From an uncultured Alphaproteobacteria bacterium (GTDB taxonomy: Bacteria; Pseudomonadota; Alphaproteobacteria; TMED127), in assembly GCA_902567145.1 (NCBI GenBank), contig CACFLM010000001.1:14119-78118 (forward strand): a stretch of DNA of 64,000 nucleotides, written 5' to 3'. The stretch's first letter is position 1. Every line of letters begins with the position of its first letter. Made by a program: the position numbers and the translations under genes. Shown here in pieces: positions 1-8,269 of the stretch. The notes below the pieces were generated by a model. It had not been told where the DNA came from and ran no database searches. It worked only from the letters and a program-made list of their open reading frames with translations.

Positions 1-142
1 CATATTCATAAAAATCAGTTAAATAAATTTCTTTTAAAATTGTTGATTTTTTAACATTTGGGAATTTGATATCCTTGAATTTTACTATACTAGGATAAAT
101 ATCAAGTTTTAAACTTATTTTTTTTATAAGGTTTTTAATCAT
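1..142 (-). CDS. Partial hypothetical protein, runs off left edge
   Basis: An ATG at 142 opens a minus-strand frame with no stop down to position 1, giving 47 residues beginning MIKNLIKKISLKLD. It lies 8 nt downstream of the GNAT-like gene at 151-657 on the same strand, so it is probably the next gene of the same transcript. The fragment is lysine- and isoleucine-rich and carries no motif I recognise. Function cannot be assigned from this piece. The tight spacing and open frame are the only evidence that it is real. Confidence 0.45.
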   Translation of the reverse strand, partial: MIKNLIKKISLKLDIYPSIVKFKDIKFPNVKKSTILKEIYLTDFYEY

Positions 143-150
143 TTGTTAAT

Positions 151-657
151 TCAAAAATTTATTTTAATAGAAATATTGAATAACTTTAAGCATAAAAAAG
201 TTTTTACTTTTTGAAAACCAAGCTTCTTAATACTTTTTAAAAGATATTTTTTTTTATTTTCTATTAGGATATATTTTCTTAACTTTTTCAACTTCTTCAA
301 TGATAAAATTGAGATAACTCCATTTTTATAAACCGAGGTTCGTCTGAACTCATTTTTAGTTTTACAGTCCCATATTATAGCTCCCCTTTCTTTAACTTTA
401 AAATTCATACCAAAAAAAAGAGGAACATATTCAGTTATCTTTAACCAATGGTATCCAATGATATTTTTTTTTGTTTTTGTTAGATAACATTGGTTATACT
501 TATCAATTCTTTTTATAAATTTTTCATTATTTACAAATTTGTCTTTATTACTTTTTAAAAATAATTCATTAGCCGGTGTGATTTTTATCTTTTTATCAAT
601 TAACCCATCGTAAGAAAATAAGGTGCAAATTTTAAAAACAAAAATTTTTTTATACAT
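151..657 (-). CDS. GNAT-like N-acyltransferase, putative
   Basis: A 168-residue protein with features of a small GNAT acyltransferase. There is a central strand segment around 'KNIIGYHWLKI', a following 'VKERGAIIWDC' segment where the cofactor loop would lie, and a C-terminal 'ENKKKYLLKSIKKLGFQKV' that matches the usual GNAT ending in which a residue pair is followed by a repeat-position GF motif. The canonical Q/RxxGxG/A loop is not clear, so family assignment is moderate. It sits 4 nt downstream of the FemAB-like gene, also a GNAT-fold protein. Both may acylate or aminoacylate a surface sugar or peptide; the substrate is unknown. Confidence 0.5.
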   Translation of the reverse strand: MYKKIFVFKICTLFSYDGLIDKKIKITPANELFLKSNKDKFVNNEKFIKRIDKYNQCYLTKTKKNIIGYHWLKITEYVPLFFGMNFKVKERGAIIWDCKTKNEFRRTSVYKNGVISILSLKKLKKLRKYILIENKKKYLLKSIKKLGFQKVKTFLCLKLFNISIKINF

Positions 658-661
658 CTAG

Positions 662-1669
662 CTAAATTATTCTCGTAAATTGATTTTTTATTTTTCTAAT
701 GACAAATTGTTTTAGAAAGTTTTTTTCAACTTTTTTAGATGCTAATTTACTTTCAGTTGAACTTTTATTTGTTGAATAATAATAGACTTTTTTCTCAGAG
801 GCTCCAAAAAATCTCTTAAATAAATAGACTCCGCCTCCTCTTGTAGATTCACTCATATCAAAAAAATCTATTCCATCGCGGTATAAAAGTTTAATGACTT
901 CAGATAATAAAAAGTGCATTGCATTCTTAGAATTCTTGACAGTGGAAGCAAATGTATATTGTGCAATATTTTTCCCTTTAATAAGGATTAGACTGCCCAT
1001 ATACTCTCCTAAGTTATCAAGAACTGAATAAATTTGAGCATTGTTTCCATAAAACTTTATTAACTTACTAAAAAATTTAAATGGTAATACATCAACATCT
1101 TTATTTAACATATTTTCTTTATAAATATTATAAAATTTATTTAAATAGATCTTATTACTAGATATATGAAAATTAAACTTTTCTGACTTTCTAATAGCAT
1201 TTCTAGTTTTTGCTCTTAAATTCTTCCAGAAATATTCATAATCCTTCTTTAATTCCATAATCATAGAAATTTTATAATATTTTCTTGATTTAATATCAAA
1301 GTTTTGGAATCCCGATGTACAAACAAATTCTGATATATTTTTTTCTGAGCAAAAATCTTTAATGTGGTTAAAAATCAATTTTGCTATTAAACTGTTATCA
1401 GCGTTGAGTCCGAATCTAGATGAATAAAGCTTTTTTTTACCACTAAGACTATTTACTAAAAAACAAGAGCATAACCCCTTTATATTTCCTCTTAAATCTT
1501 TAGCAACAAAAAATAAAGGTGTTTGAAAAAAAAAAATATTTTTAATGATAAATTTTAATTGAAAAAGACCAATTGGTACTGTTAATTTTTTTTTTAGTAG
1601 ATAAGAATTCCAGCTTGACTCATCAGATTTTGAAGCGATCTTAACAGTTATAGATTTTGATGATTGCAT
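662..1669 (-). CDS. FemAB-like / BioF2-type GNAT acyltransferase
   Basis: A 335-residue protein. The central 'LRAKTRNAIRKSEK' stretch matches the conserved basic helix of FemAB-related proteins, which transfer amino acids or acyl groups through a doubled GNAT fold. The later 'MHFLLSEVIKLLYRDGIDFFDMSEST' region, with a Gly-rich follow-up and 'LFKRFFGA', is typical of the second GNAT half in polysaccharide-locus FemAB proteins. It is the first gene of a minus-strand group (this gene, the 168-residue GNAT, the partial edge gene). True FemX-type peptidoglycan cross-bridge synthesis is unlikely in a Gram-negative. A role in amidating or acylating an exopolysaccharide precursor is an inference from the island context. 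Confidence 0.7.
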   Translation of the reverse strand: MQSSKSITVKIASKSDESSWNSYLLKKKLTVPIGLFQLKFIIKNIFFFQTPLFFVAKDLRGNIKGLCSCFLVNSLSGKKKLYSSRFGLNADNSLIAKLIFNHIKDFCSEKNISEFVCTSGFQNFDIKSRKYYKISMIMELKKDYEYFWKNLRAKTRNAIRKSEKFNFHISSNKIYLNKFYNIYKENMLNKDVDVLPFKFFSKLIKFYGNNAQIYSVLDNLGEYMGSLILIKGKNIAQYTFASTVKNSKNAMHFLLSEVIKLLYRDGIDFFDMSESTRGGGVYLFKRFFGASEKKVYYYSTNKSSTESKLASKKVEKNFLKQFVIRKIKNQFTRII

Positions 1670-1828
1670 TAAAATAGTATTCTTAATTGTTCTAATTAGA
1701 AATGATAATTTAGTATGAAAGATAATATTATACTAGAAAAAAAGGTTTTTTTTTGGTAGTTTTCATTAGTTTAGATAACTTAAATTGAAAAACTTCATAT
1801 TACTTTTCAATAGGGTTTAAAGATTTTT

Positions 1829-2686
1829 ATGAACTCTCTTATTAATAAAATAAAGTTTTATATAAAATTTTATTTTCATCCTGATAAATCGATAAAATTT
1901 AATAATGATCTTTCATGTTGGATTGCAAAAAAAAAAATTTCCAAAAAAGACTTTTTTATTTCTTTTAGGTCTTTTAAAGAAATTAGGAGGTTTGATCAAC
2001 TTGAAAACCCTAAATTTAATGACTTGGTTTTTAAATTTATAATGTCTAAATTTAAAATTAAGAATTTCTACGATGTTGGTTCGTCAAATGGAATTTACGG
2101 ATTCCTTGCCAATAGAATTCAGAGTTGTAACGTTGTCTTTATTGAACCTTATACACCAAGTATTGAATCAATTCTTAAGACAATATACCTTTTGGATGAC
2201 AAAAAAAAAAAACAATTCAATGTAGTTCAAGCAGGTATAGACTCGAGATTCTCTTTTTCAAAGTTTTTTTTTCATAAAAAACCAATACCTGGGGAAACCA
2301 TGAACTCCTTTAGTGATGTTTCTATGTATGAACACTTAGATAGAAAGCAGATGAAGGTTCCAACTTTTCAGTGGGGAGCTGGAATCTCAATAGACGAATT
2401 AGTCTTTAAATGTAAATTACCAGACCCCTCTGTTGTTAAAATTGATGTTGATGGATTTGAACTTGAAGCAATTAAAGGAATGAAAAGATGTTTAGAACAA
2501 AATAAAGTTAAAGCATTTATCATAGAAATAAATAGTAAAGAAAAATATAAAAAGATATATAAATTTCTCGAAAAGTTCAATTTTGAGGAAATTGATCACT
2601 CAGATCACTATGAGAGTCAAAATCTGTATATTAGAGATTATATCTTTGTAAAAGATAAGAATTCTTTTAAAAAATTAATTTACTAG
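1829..2686 (+). CDS. FkbM family methyltransferase
   Basis: A 285-residue SAM-dependent methyltransferase. The SAM-binding 'FYDVGSSNGIYGFLA' segment (motif I) lies in the first half, followed by 'VVFIEPYTPS' with the ribose-binding acidic residue. 'VVKIDVDGFELEAIKGM' is the signature of FkbM-type enzymes, and 'AFIIEIN' follows near the C-terminus. FkbM relatives O-methylate sugars or polyketide hydroxyls, and in surface loci they usually methylate a glycan residue. It is monocistronic on the plus strand, flanked by minus-strand genes. The acceptor is unknown. Confidence 0.85.
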   Translation: MNSLINKIKFYIKFYFHPDKSIKFNNDLSCWIAKKKISKKDFFISFRSFKEIRRFDQLENPKFNDLVFKFIMSKFKIKNFYDVGSSNGIYGFLANRIQSCNVVFIEPYTPSIESILKTIYLLDDKKKKQFNVVQAGIDSRFSFSKFFFHKKPIPGETMNSFSDVSMYEHLDRKQMKVPTFQWGAGISIDELVFKCKLPDPSVVKIDVDGFELEAIKGMKRCLEQNKVKAFIIEINSKEKYKKIYKFLEKFNFEEIDHSDHYESQNLYIRDYIFVKDKNSFKKLIY

Positions 2687-2741
2687 AGCTTTTAGAGGAT
2701 TTAGAGGAATATATTAATTAATTTATTTTGGATTATAAATC

Positions 2742-3698
2742 CTAAAGATCTAGAAGATACCTATCAAATTTATTATCTTTTCTTTCAAGTAATCTTCTGT
2801 TTTTCATTCTATAGAGTCCATTGGCAGTTTCAGAGCCTTCAAATCTGCTTGTATAATTAAATACTATTAAAATCCGTGGTTTCGATTTTGCTCTGGCACC
2901 ATAATGCAGACAATGGTAAGGATCTACAAAAAGAATCTTTTTACCTTTAGGTGATTTGAACTGTATTAATTCTTCTTTTTTTGCAAATTTGTATACTTCA
3001 TCATCTTCGATTCTTCCTCCAAGATACTTTCTATTTGAAAGAACATTATTCGTTTTTATAGCGCTTAAGAAACTAAATGGACCATTAAAACTATTAACAT
3101 CATTAATTGGAAAAACTACATGAACTTGTTTATGACTTTGTTGATCAAGATGAAATTTTTCTGAACCAAAACTACCATTGTGAGGATATGAATAAAATAA
3201 GCAAACATTTCCTACCACTGGGACTTCTTTTAGGTAATTTATAACAACTTTTAAGATTTTTTCTTGTGTGAAAAACTCAAAAATTGGTCTTATCTCATTT
3301 ATATTTCTTAAGCTTATACTTTCGTCATCTTTATCGTATTCTATTAGATTGAATGTAAATTTATTTGAATCCGGCTTAAATTTGATTTTTTTTTTTTTAG
3401 CAACTTTAAGACAGTGTTTTAAAAGACTATCAACATTTTTAAGTTCATTTGTTTCAGTTAATAAATACTTTTTTCTATTATCTATTTCTTTATCTATACT
3501 TTGAAATTTTACAAAATATTTTCTAATAATAAATTTATTAAATAAAAATACTTTCTTGAAGATTGATGAAATCTCGTTAGATACTCTTCTTGAAAGATTA
3601 AATCTTCTTGATAAAATCCCAGAGAAATTTCTGCCTAGTGTTCCTTTTTTAAATTCAAAACGAAAATAATTTGCCTTCGAAATTATATTTTGAAACAT
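2742..3698 (-). CDS. Fe(II)/2-oxoglutarate-type dioxygenase, putative
   Basis: A 318-residue protein whose second half has the pattern of a non-haem iron oxygenase. It shows H183-x-D185 in 'EKFHLDQ', a distal histidine (H262 or H265) in 'DPYHCLHYGARA', and a likely 2-oxoglutarate-binding Arg275 in 'KSKPRILIVFNYTS'. The first 100 residues are basic and poorly recognisable. Similar proteins occur in glycan and lipid loci, where they hydroxylate side chains or sugars. It lies alone on the minus strand, convergent with the FkbM gene and divergent from acpS. Substrate unknown; the family call rests on the metal motif. Confidence 0.65.
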   Translation of the reverse strand: MFQNIISKANYFRFEFKKGTLGRNFSGILSRRFNLSRRVSNEISSIFKKVFLFNKFIIRKYFVKFQSIDKEIDNRKKYLLTETNELKNVDSLLKHCLKVAKKKKIKFKPDSNKFTFNLIEYDKDDESISLRNINEIRPIFEFFTQEKILKVVINYLKEVPVVGNVCLFYSYPHNGSFGSEKFHLDQQSHKQVHVVFPINDVNSFNGPFSFLSAIKTNNVLSNRKYLGGRIEDDEVYKFAKKEELIQFKSPKGKKILFVDPYHCLHYGARAKSKPRILIVFNYTSRFEGSETANGLYRMKNRRLLERKDNKFDRYLLDL

Positions 3699-3817
3699 CT
3701 TTATCTTATAAATGCTAAAACTTTAAAAAACAACTTATAAAATAATTTTATATTGCTAATATTTTAAGTAATCTTTTTAAGTAAAATTAGATAATGTAAC
3801 GATTAAAAAAAAGTTTA

Positions 3818-4204
3818 ATGAATATTTCTCAAGGCATAGATATCGTTAGTATAAACAGAGTAAAGAAAGTATTTGATAAATACCAATCAAAATTTTTAAT
3901 AAAGATACTTTCAAATAAAGAGAAGAGAATATTTGATAAAAATAAAAAGATTAAGTTTATAGCTAACAGGTTTGCAGGTAAGGAAGCATTTGTGAAGGCC
4001 TTAGGAACTGGTTTTACTGGTAAAATTAAAATTAGAGATATAAGCATACTTAATAATGAGAGCGGAAAACCAATCTATGAGATCACAGGAGAAACTCTCA
4101 AAGCAATTGAAGAAAAAAATAATATAAATAATGTTTCATTTAATATTACATTATCTGATGAAAAAGAATATGTTATTGCATTGGCAACAATCATATGGCT
4201 ATGA
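3818..4204 (+). CDS. acpS: Holo-[acyl-carrier-protein] synthase
   Basis: A 128-residue protein of normal AcpS length. AcpS transfers 4'-phosphopantetheine from CoA to the serine of acyl carrier protein in the cytoplasm. The N-terminal 'GIDIVSINRV' carries the Mg-binding Asp8. 'NRFAGKEAFVKALGTGF' carries the second metal ligand Glu56 and the conserved KEA..KALG helix. The C-terminal 'VSFNITLSDEKEYVIALA' corresponds to the conserved SxSH-type strand, with threonine and leucine in place of the usual residues. It is normally linked to pdxJ, recO or lep genes but here sits alone in a glycan island. No ACP or polyketide gene is visible, so it may simply be the housekeeping copy. Confidence 0.9.
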   Translation: MNISQGIDIVSINRVKKVFDKYQSKFLIKILSNKEKRIFDKNKKIKFIANRFAGKEAFVKALGTGFTGKIKIRDISILNNESGKPIYEITGETLKAIEEKNNINNVSFNITLSDEKEYVIALATIIWL

Positions 4205-4296
4205 AGGAAGAAAATTTAAATTTCTAAAAAAAACACTATTTTTTTTACTAATATGAGTACCAAAAACTGTATAATAATAGAAATTAATATTAAGAT

Positions 4297-5235
4297 ATGA
4301 AAGTTTTATTAGTAGGAGCAGGTGGAGCAGGTGCATTAAATAAGTCTACAACTATAAATAATATAGAGATTTTTAGAAACCACCTTGATGTTTTAACTAA
4401 ATTTAAAAATCTGGATTTAATTGTTGTAGATTCTTCAAAACATATACTAAGAAAAGTTAAAAAGAAATATTATTCTAAAAGTAAGAGAATTAAGTATTTG
4501 CTGAACTTAGATGATGTACCAAATGAGAAAATCGATTTAGCAATCATCTCAACGCCTCCAAACATTAGATTAATCTTACTAAAGAAATTATCTAATCTTA
4601 ACTGCAGACTTTTCATTATTGAAAAACCTCTATCAGACAATATTAAGGAGTCAAAGAGAATTATCAAATTCGCAGAATCAAATAAAATAAAATTGATAAT
4701 TAATTACCCAAGAAGATTTGATGATGCAGTCAAAAAAATTTTAAAGACCAAACAAGTTCCTACAAGAATAGTTTGTTACTATAGTAAAGGTGTTCTAAAT
4801 TATGGGAGTCATTTGATTGATTTTTTAATACATCTTTTTGGAAGTTTTTCAAAGATCGAAAAACTAAAATTTGATAAATCAGAATCACCTTCTTTTAATC
4901 TTTTAACAAAATCTAAGATTCCAATTTCAATTATTGGAATTGATAGTATTCAATATGATCAATTTGAAATAAGTTTATTTTACAAAGCCAGAAAGTTACA
5001 AATAAGGAATGGTGGTTTGGAAATTAAAACATTTACTTCTCAACCAAACCTTTTAATTGATTCTTATTCTCATTTACAGGAAACCAAAAATTCGTCGGAT
5101 TTCACCATTAATAATTGTTTTAGTAATTTGTATAATAAATTAATTAAAAATAACAAAATTAACGAGTATTTTGAATTTCAAAATCTGAGAGAGATCTTGT
5201 ATGTTTACGAAATAATAAATAAAATTAAAAACTAA
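4297..5235 (+). CDS. Gfo/Idh/MocA family sugar oxidoreductase
   Basis: A 312-residue protein with an N-terminal Rossmann fold starting 'MKVLLVGAGGAGA', then 'LAIISTPPNIRLILLKKL' and 'LFIIEKPLSDN', which carries the EKP motif typical of Gfo/Idh/MocA NAD(P)-dependent oxidoreductases. These oxidise or reduce sugar carbons, often generating the keto-sugar used by a DegT aminotransferase. A DegT gene follows 61 nt downstream, which fits that pairing. The glycine motif has an inserted bend, GxGGAG, and the C-terminal half is short for the family. The exact sugar nucleotide is not predictable. Confidence 0.8.
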   Translation: MKVLLVGAGGAGALNKSTTINNIEIFRNHLDVLTKFKNLDLIVVDSSKHILRKVKKKYYSKSKRIKYLLNLDDVPNEKIDLAIISTPPNIRLILLKKLSNLNCRLFIIEKPLSDNIKESKRIIKFAESNKIKLIINYPRRFDDAVKKILKTKQVPTRIVCYYSKGVLNYGSHLIDFLIHLFGSFSKIEKLKFDKSESPSFNLLTKSKIPISIIGIDSIQYDQFEISLFYKARKLQIRNGGLEIKTFTSQPNLLIDSYSHLQETKNSSDFTINNCFSNLYNKLIKNNKINEYFEFQNLREILYVYEIINKIKN

Positions 5236-5296
5236 ATACTTATTGCAAATGAATGTTTTTATTGAAATATAAATCAATCTAGCATATTTAAATATT

Positions 5297-6628
5297 ATGA
5301 GTACAAAAAAACATTACCCAGCTATTTTAGGCGGTGAGAAAATAAGAAAACAGCCTTTACCTCATTATAATATGATTGGTGATGAAGAAAAAAAAGCTGT
5401 AATGGAGGTATTAGATAGTGGAATATTATCAGGATTTGCTGCTCAACCTAATAAAGATTTCTTTGGTGGCCCAATAATAGAAAAACTAGAGCAAAATTAT
5501 TGTGAAAGATTTAAATCAAATTTCGCAACTGCTATTAACTCTGCCACAACTGGTTTACATGCAGCTTTAGCTGCAACTGGAATCGGTCCTGGTGATGAAG
5601 TAATAGTTCCTCCTTATACTATGAGTGCAACAGCTACTGCCGTTATTTATTGTGGAGCAATACCAGTTTTTGCTGATATTGAAGAGGATACTTATTGCCT
5701 TGATCCCGAGAGTGTGAAGAAGAAAATTTCGAAGAATACTAAAGTAATTCTCACAGTTAATCTTTTTGGACTTCCATCTTCATTACTTAAATTGAGAAAG
5801 ATAGCTGACGATAAAGGTTTGTTCCTAATTGAAGATAATGCTCAAGCACCCGGAGCTCTTATCAAAAATAAATTTACTGGAACAGTAGGCGATTTTGGGA
5901 TCTTTAGTTTAAATAGACATAAAGCTATGCAGTGCGGGGAAGGTGGTGTTGTTCTTAGTGATGATCTAGAGTTAACTCAAAGGTTAAGACTAGTCAGAAA
6001 CCATGGTGAAGTTTTAGTAGAGGCAATGAATGTGAAGAATATAACAAACATGGTTGGGTTAAACTATAGAATGACAAATATGGAAGCTGCCGTAGCGATA
6101 GAGCAATTGAAGAAGTTAGATAAGATTAATGAGCCGAGAATTAGTTTGGCTGATAGATTGACAAAAAATCTCGCTAATATTGAAGGAATAGATGCGCCTG
6201 TCTTGAGAGAAGATTGTACTCACGTTTACTATTTCTACCCGATGAAGTTTAGTGAAGAGCTCATAGGTATGCCAAGAAAACTTTTTTGCAAGTCTGTAGA
6301 GGCCGAGGGGTTTACACTAAAAGCTGGATACGTTAGACCAATCTATTTAGAGCCTATGTATCAAAAAAAAATAGGTTTTGGTAAAGATGGTTTCCCATTC
6401 GTTGCTAATGATAGGATTCAAGAAATCGATTATTCTGAAAATACTTGTCCAGTATGCGAAGATATTCAAAATAACCAACTAATTTGGACAAATATAACTT
6501 ATTCTCCTTTGACTCATAATGATATGGATCAATTTTGCAGTGCAATTAAAAAAGTAATCAAAAATAAAGATTTAATAATGTCTAAGCAAAGCTTGCAAAC
6601 TGTAAATGAAGGAACACTCTACGATTAA
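5297..6628 (+). CDS. DegT/DnrJ/EryC1/StrS family PLP aminotransferase
   Basis: A 443-residue sugar aminotransferase. PLP-binding elements are visible: 'NSATTGLHAALAATGIGPGDEVIVPPYT', Asp180 in 'LIEDNAQAPGA', and the Schiff-base Lys209 in 'FSLNRHKAMQCGEGG'. The family aminates 3- or 4-keto sugar nucleotides using glutamate. It opens a long co-directional operon reaching 14818; the next gene overlaps by 23 nt. The preceding Gfo/Idh oxidoreductase may supply the keto substrate. At 443 residues it is longer than the usual 370-400, with extra sequence at the N-terminus and a Cys-containing insert 'CPVCEDIQ' near the C-terminus. Confidence 0.9.
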   Translation: MSTKKHYPAILGGEKIRKQPLPHYNMIGDEEKKAVMEVLDSGILSGFAAQPNKDFFGGPIIEKLEQNYCERFKSNFATAINSATTGLHAALAATGIGPGDEVIVPPYTMSATATAVIYCGAIPVFADIEEDTYCLDPESVKKKISKNTKVILTVNLFGLPSSLLKLRKIADDKGLFLIEDNAQAPGALIKNKFTGTVGDFGIFSLNRHKAMQCGEGGVVLSDDLELTQRLRLVRNHGEVLVEAMNVKNITNMVGLNYRMTNMEAAVAIEQLKKLDKINEPRISLADRLTKNLANIEGIDAPVLREDCTHVYYFYPMKFSEELIGMPRKLFCKSVEAEGFTLKAGYVRPIYLEPMYQKKIGFGKDGFPFVANDRIQEIDYSENTCPVCEDIQNNQLIWTNITYSPLTHNDMDQFCSAIKKVIKNKDLIMSKQSLQTVNEGTLYD

Positions 6629-7571
6629 ATCTATAATCTTTATTCTTTGTCAACACGGAGCATTCAAATACTTTCAACCCTTGTTTGATTTGTGGAGAAG
6701 TGAAGAGAAACCTTTTAGATGGCAAGTTTTATTGGATACAGATATTATAAAGCTATCTGAAGATGACAGAGTTAAATACAATGTTTTAAGTTCTGAGAAC
6801 AAATTTTTTCAAAGTCCAAACCTAATCATTTCATCAACTTCTGGTTCTCAATTAGAGAAATTCTATTATAATTTTGCAAAAATTAAGAAAATAAAAATAA
6901 TCCAATTAATCGACTCATCTTATAATTATAAAAAAAGAATATTCGATACAAATGGTAAAAATAATTATCCTAATATTTTACTATTAATTGACCGATATTC
7001 TTTAAAAGCTGCTATCAGAAAAGATAATATAGAAATTGGTATTTGTAATTGTTTTGGAAATCCAGCATGGGAAAATATAAAGATGCTAAAAAAAAAAGAA
7101 TTACATGATATCTTATTTATAAGTCAACCAATTAAAACTGATTTTGACTCTAGATTAGGTTTTAATGAAAATGATGTAATAGAAGAATTAGTAGAACTTA
7201 AGAAATTAAAAAATGTAAGATCTTTAAATATTGTTTTTCACCCTAGAGAAAAAAAAAAGAAATTAAGATACTTTGATAATGTTTTTAGTGACACTGAAGG
7301 AATCGATAGATGCGGTACAATAGTAGGTATGTTTTCTTCTTTAATGATAGACGCATATTATTCAGGAAGAAATATTATAAGTTTTCAACCAAACTTAAAA
7401 CAAAATATGGACTTCTTATCTCAAAGAAAATTGATAAAGGTTGTTTCTACTATAGATGACTTGAAGTCTAATTTATTTAGTGGATGTCTCATTCCGCCAG
7501 AAAAAAACCCTTTCAAAGGAAGCGTTAAAAGACTGAATAACTATCTTAATATGATCATTAAAAAATTATGA
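6606..7571 (+). CDS. GT-B-like surface carbohydrate protein, putative
   Basis: A 321-residue protein without a clear named family. The late segments 'LNIVFHPREKKKK', 'TIVGMFSSLMIDAYYSGRNIISFQPN' and 'KLIKVVSTIDDLKS' follow the order expected of GT-B transferases of the polysialyltransferase, CDP-glycerol or KpsC type: nucleotide-binding strand, a 'G..S....A...G' loop, then a C-terminal cap. The ATG at 6606 lies inside the DegT gene (23-nt overlap) and the 3' end overlaps the SpsF gene by 4 nt, so it is translationally coupled in the operon. A transferase acting on the sugar made by its neighbours is an inference. Confidence 0.5.
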   Translation: MKEHSTIKSIIFILCQHGAFKYFQPLFDLWRSEEKPFRWQVLLDTDIIKLSEDDRVKYNVLSSENKFFQSPNLIISSTSGSQLEKFYYNFAKIKKIKIIQLIDSSYNYKKRIFDTNGKNNYPNILLLIDRYSLKAAIRKDNIEIGICNCFGNPAWENIKMLKKKELHDILFISQPIKTDFDSRLGFNENDVIEELVELKKLKNVRSLNIVFHPREKKKKLRYFDNVFSDTEGIDRCGTIVGMFSSLMIDAYYSGRNIISFQPNLKQNMDFLSQRKLIKVVSTIDDLKSNLFSGCLIPPEKNPFKGSVKRLNNYLNMIIKKL

Positions 7572-8269
7572 AAATAATAGGTTTAATTCAAGCTAGGATG
7601 GGTTCAACAAGGTTGCCTGGAAAAGTAATGATGCCGCTGGCTAATAAGCCATTAGTTTGGCATATTACTGAAAGATTAAGAAATGTGAATTCAATTTCAC
7701 AAATAGTCTTAGCCACAACCTTAGATCCTAGGAATGATGTTTTAGAAAAATTCTCAGAGGATAATGGAATAAAATGTCACAGACATAAAAAAGAAAACGA
7801 TATTGTTTCTAGACTTCATACATTATCAAAAGAACTTAATTACGACGTCATGGTAAAGGTAAATGCTGATTGTCCTTTAGTAGATTTTAGTCAAGTAAAC
7901 GATCTACTTAAGATTTTTATAGAGAATAAGTTAGATTTTGCGTCTAATAAGTTTTCTAAAACTTTTCCTCTAGGCTATAGCTTTGAAATTCTTTCAAAAG
8001 CTATAATCGATCATTGTAACAGTCTTCTAAGATCAGAGCTTGACAGGGAGTTGTTTATCAAATGGATCATGGAAAATAGGGTTAAATTTAAAACAGATAC
8101 TCTCTATAACAAAGAAAATCTTAGTCATTACAATTTAACTATTGATACAAAAGAAGATTATAGATTAATTAGTGAGATATTTTCTAAACTTTATAATAAA
8201 TCAAACTTTTTTGGGATGAAATCTGTTATAAATTATTTAGAGAAATCAAATGAACAAAAAATTAAATAA
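7568..8269 (+). CDS. SpsF-like sugar nucleotidyltransferase
   Basis: A 233-residue protein of the SpsF/NeuA-related nucleotidyltransferase fold. The nucleotide-binding 'IQARMGSTRLPGKVM' is at the N-terminus and 'VKVNADCPLVD', with its metal-binding acidic residue, follows at about residue 100. Proteins of this type, named after Bacillus spore-coat SpsF, are usually found beside NeuB-like synthases and are thought to activate acidic sugars as CMP derivatives. Here the neighbours are a DegT aminotransferase and GT-like genes rather than a synthase. It overlaps both neighbours (4 and 20 nt). Two paralogues lie at 26772-27479 and 34289-34987. Confidence 0.8.
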   Translation: MKIIGLIQARMGSTRLPGKVMMPLANKPLVWHITERLRNVNSISQIVLATTLDPRNDVLEKFSEDNGIKCHRHKKENDIVSRLHTLSKELNYDVMVKVNADCPLVDFSQVNDLLKIFIENKLDFASNKFSKTFPLGYSFEILSKAIIDHCNSLLRSELDRELFIKWIMENRVKFKTDTLYNKENLSHYNLTIDTKEDYRLISEIFSKLYNKSNFFGMKSVINYLEKSNEQKIK

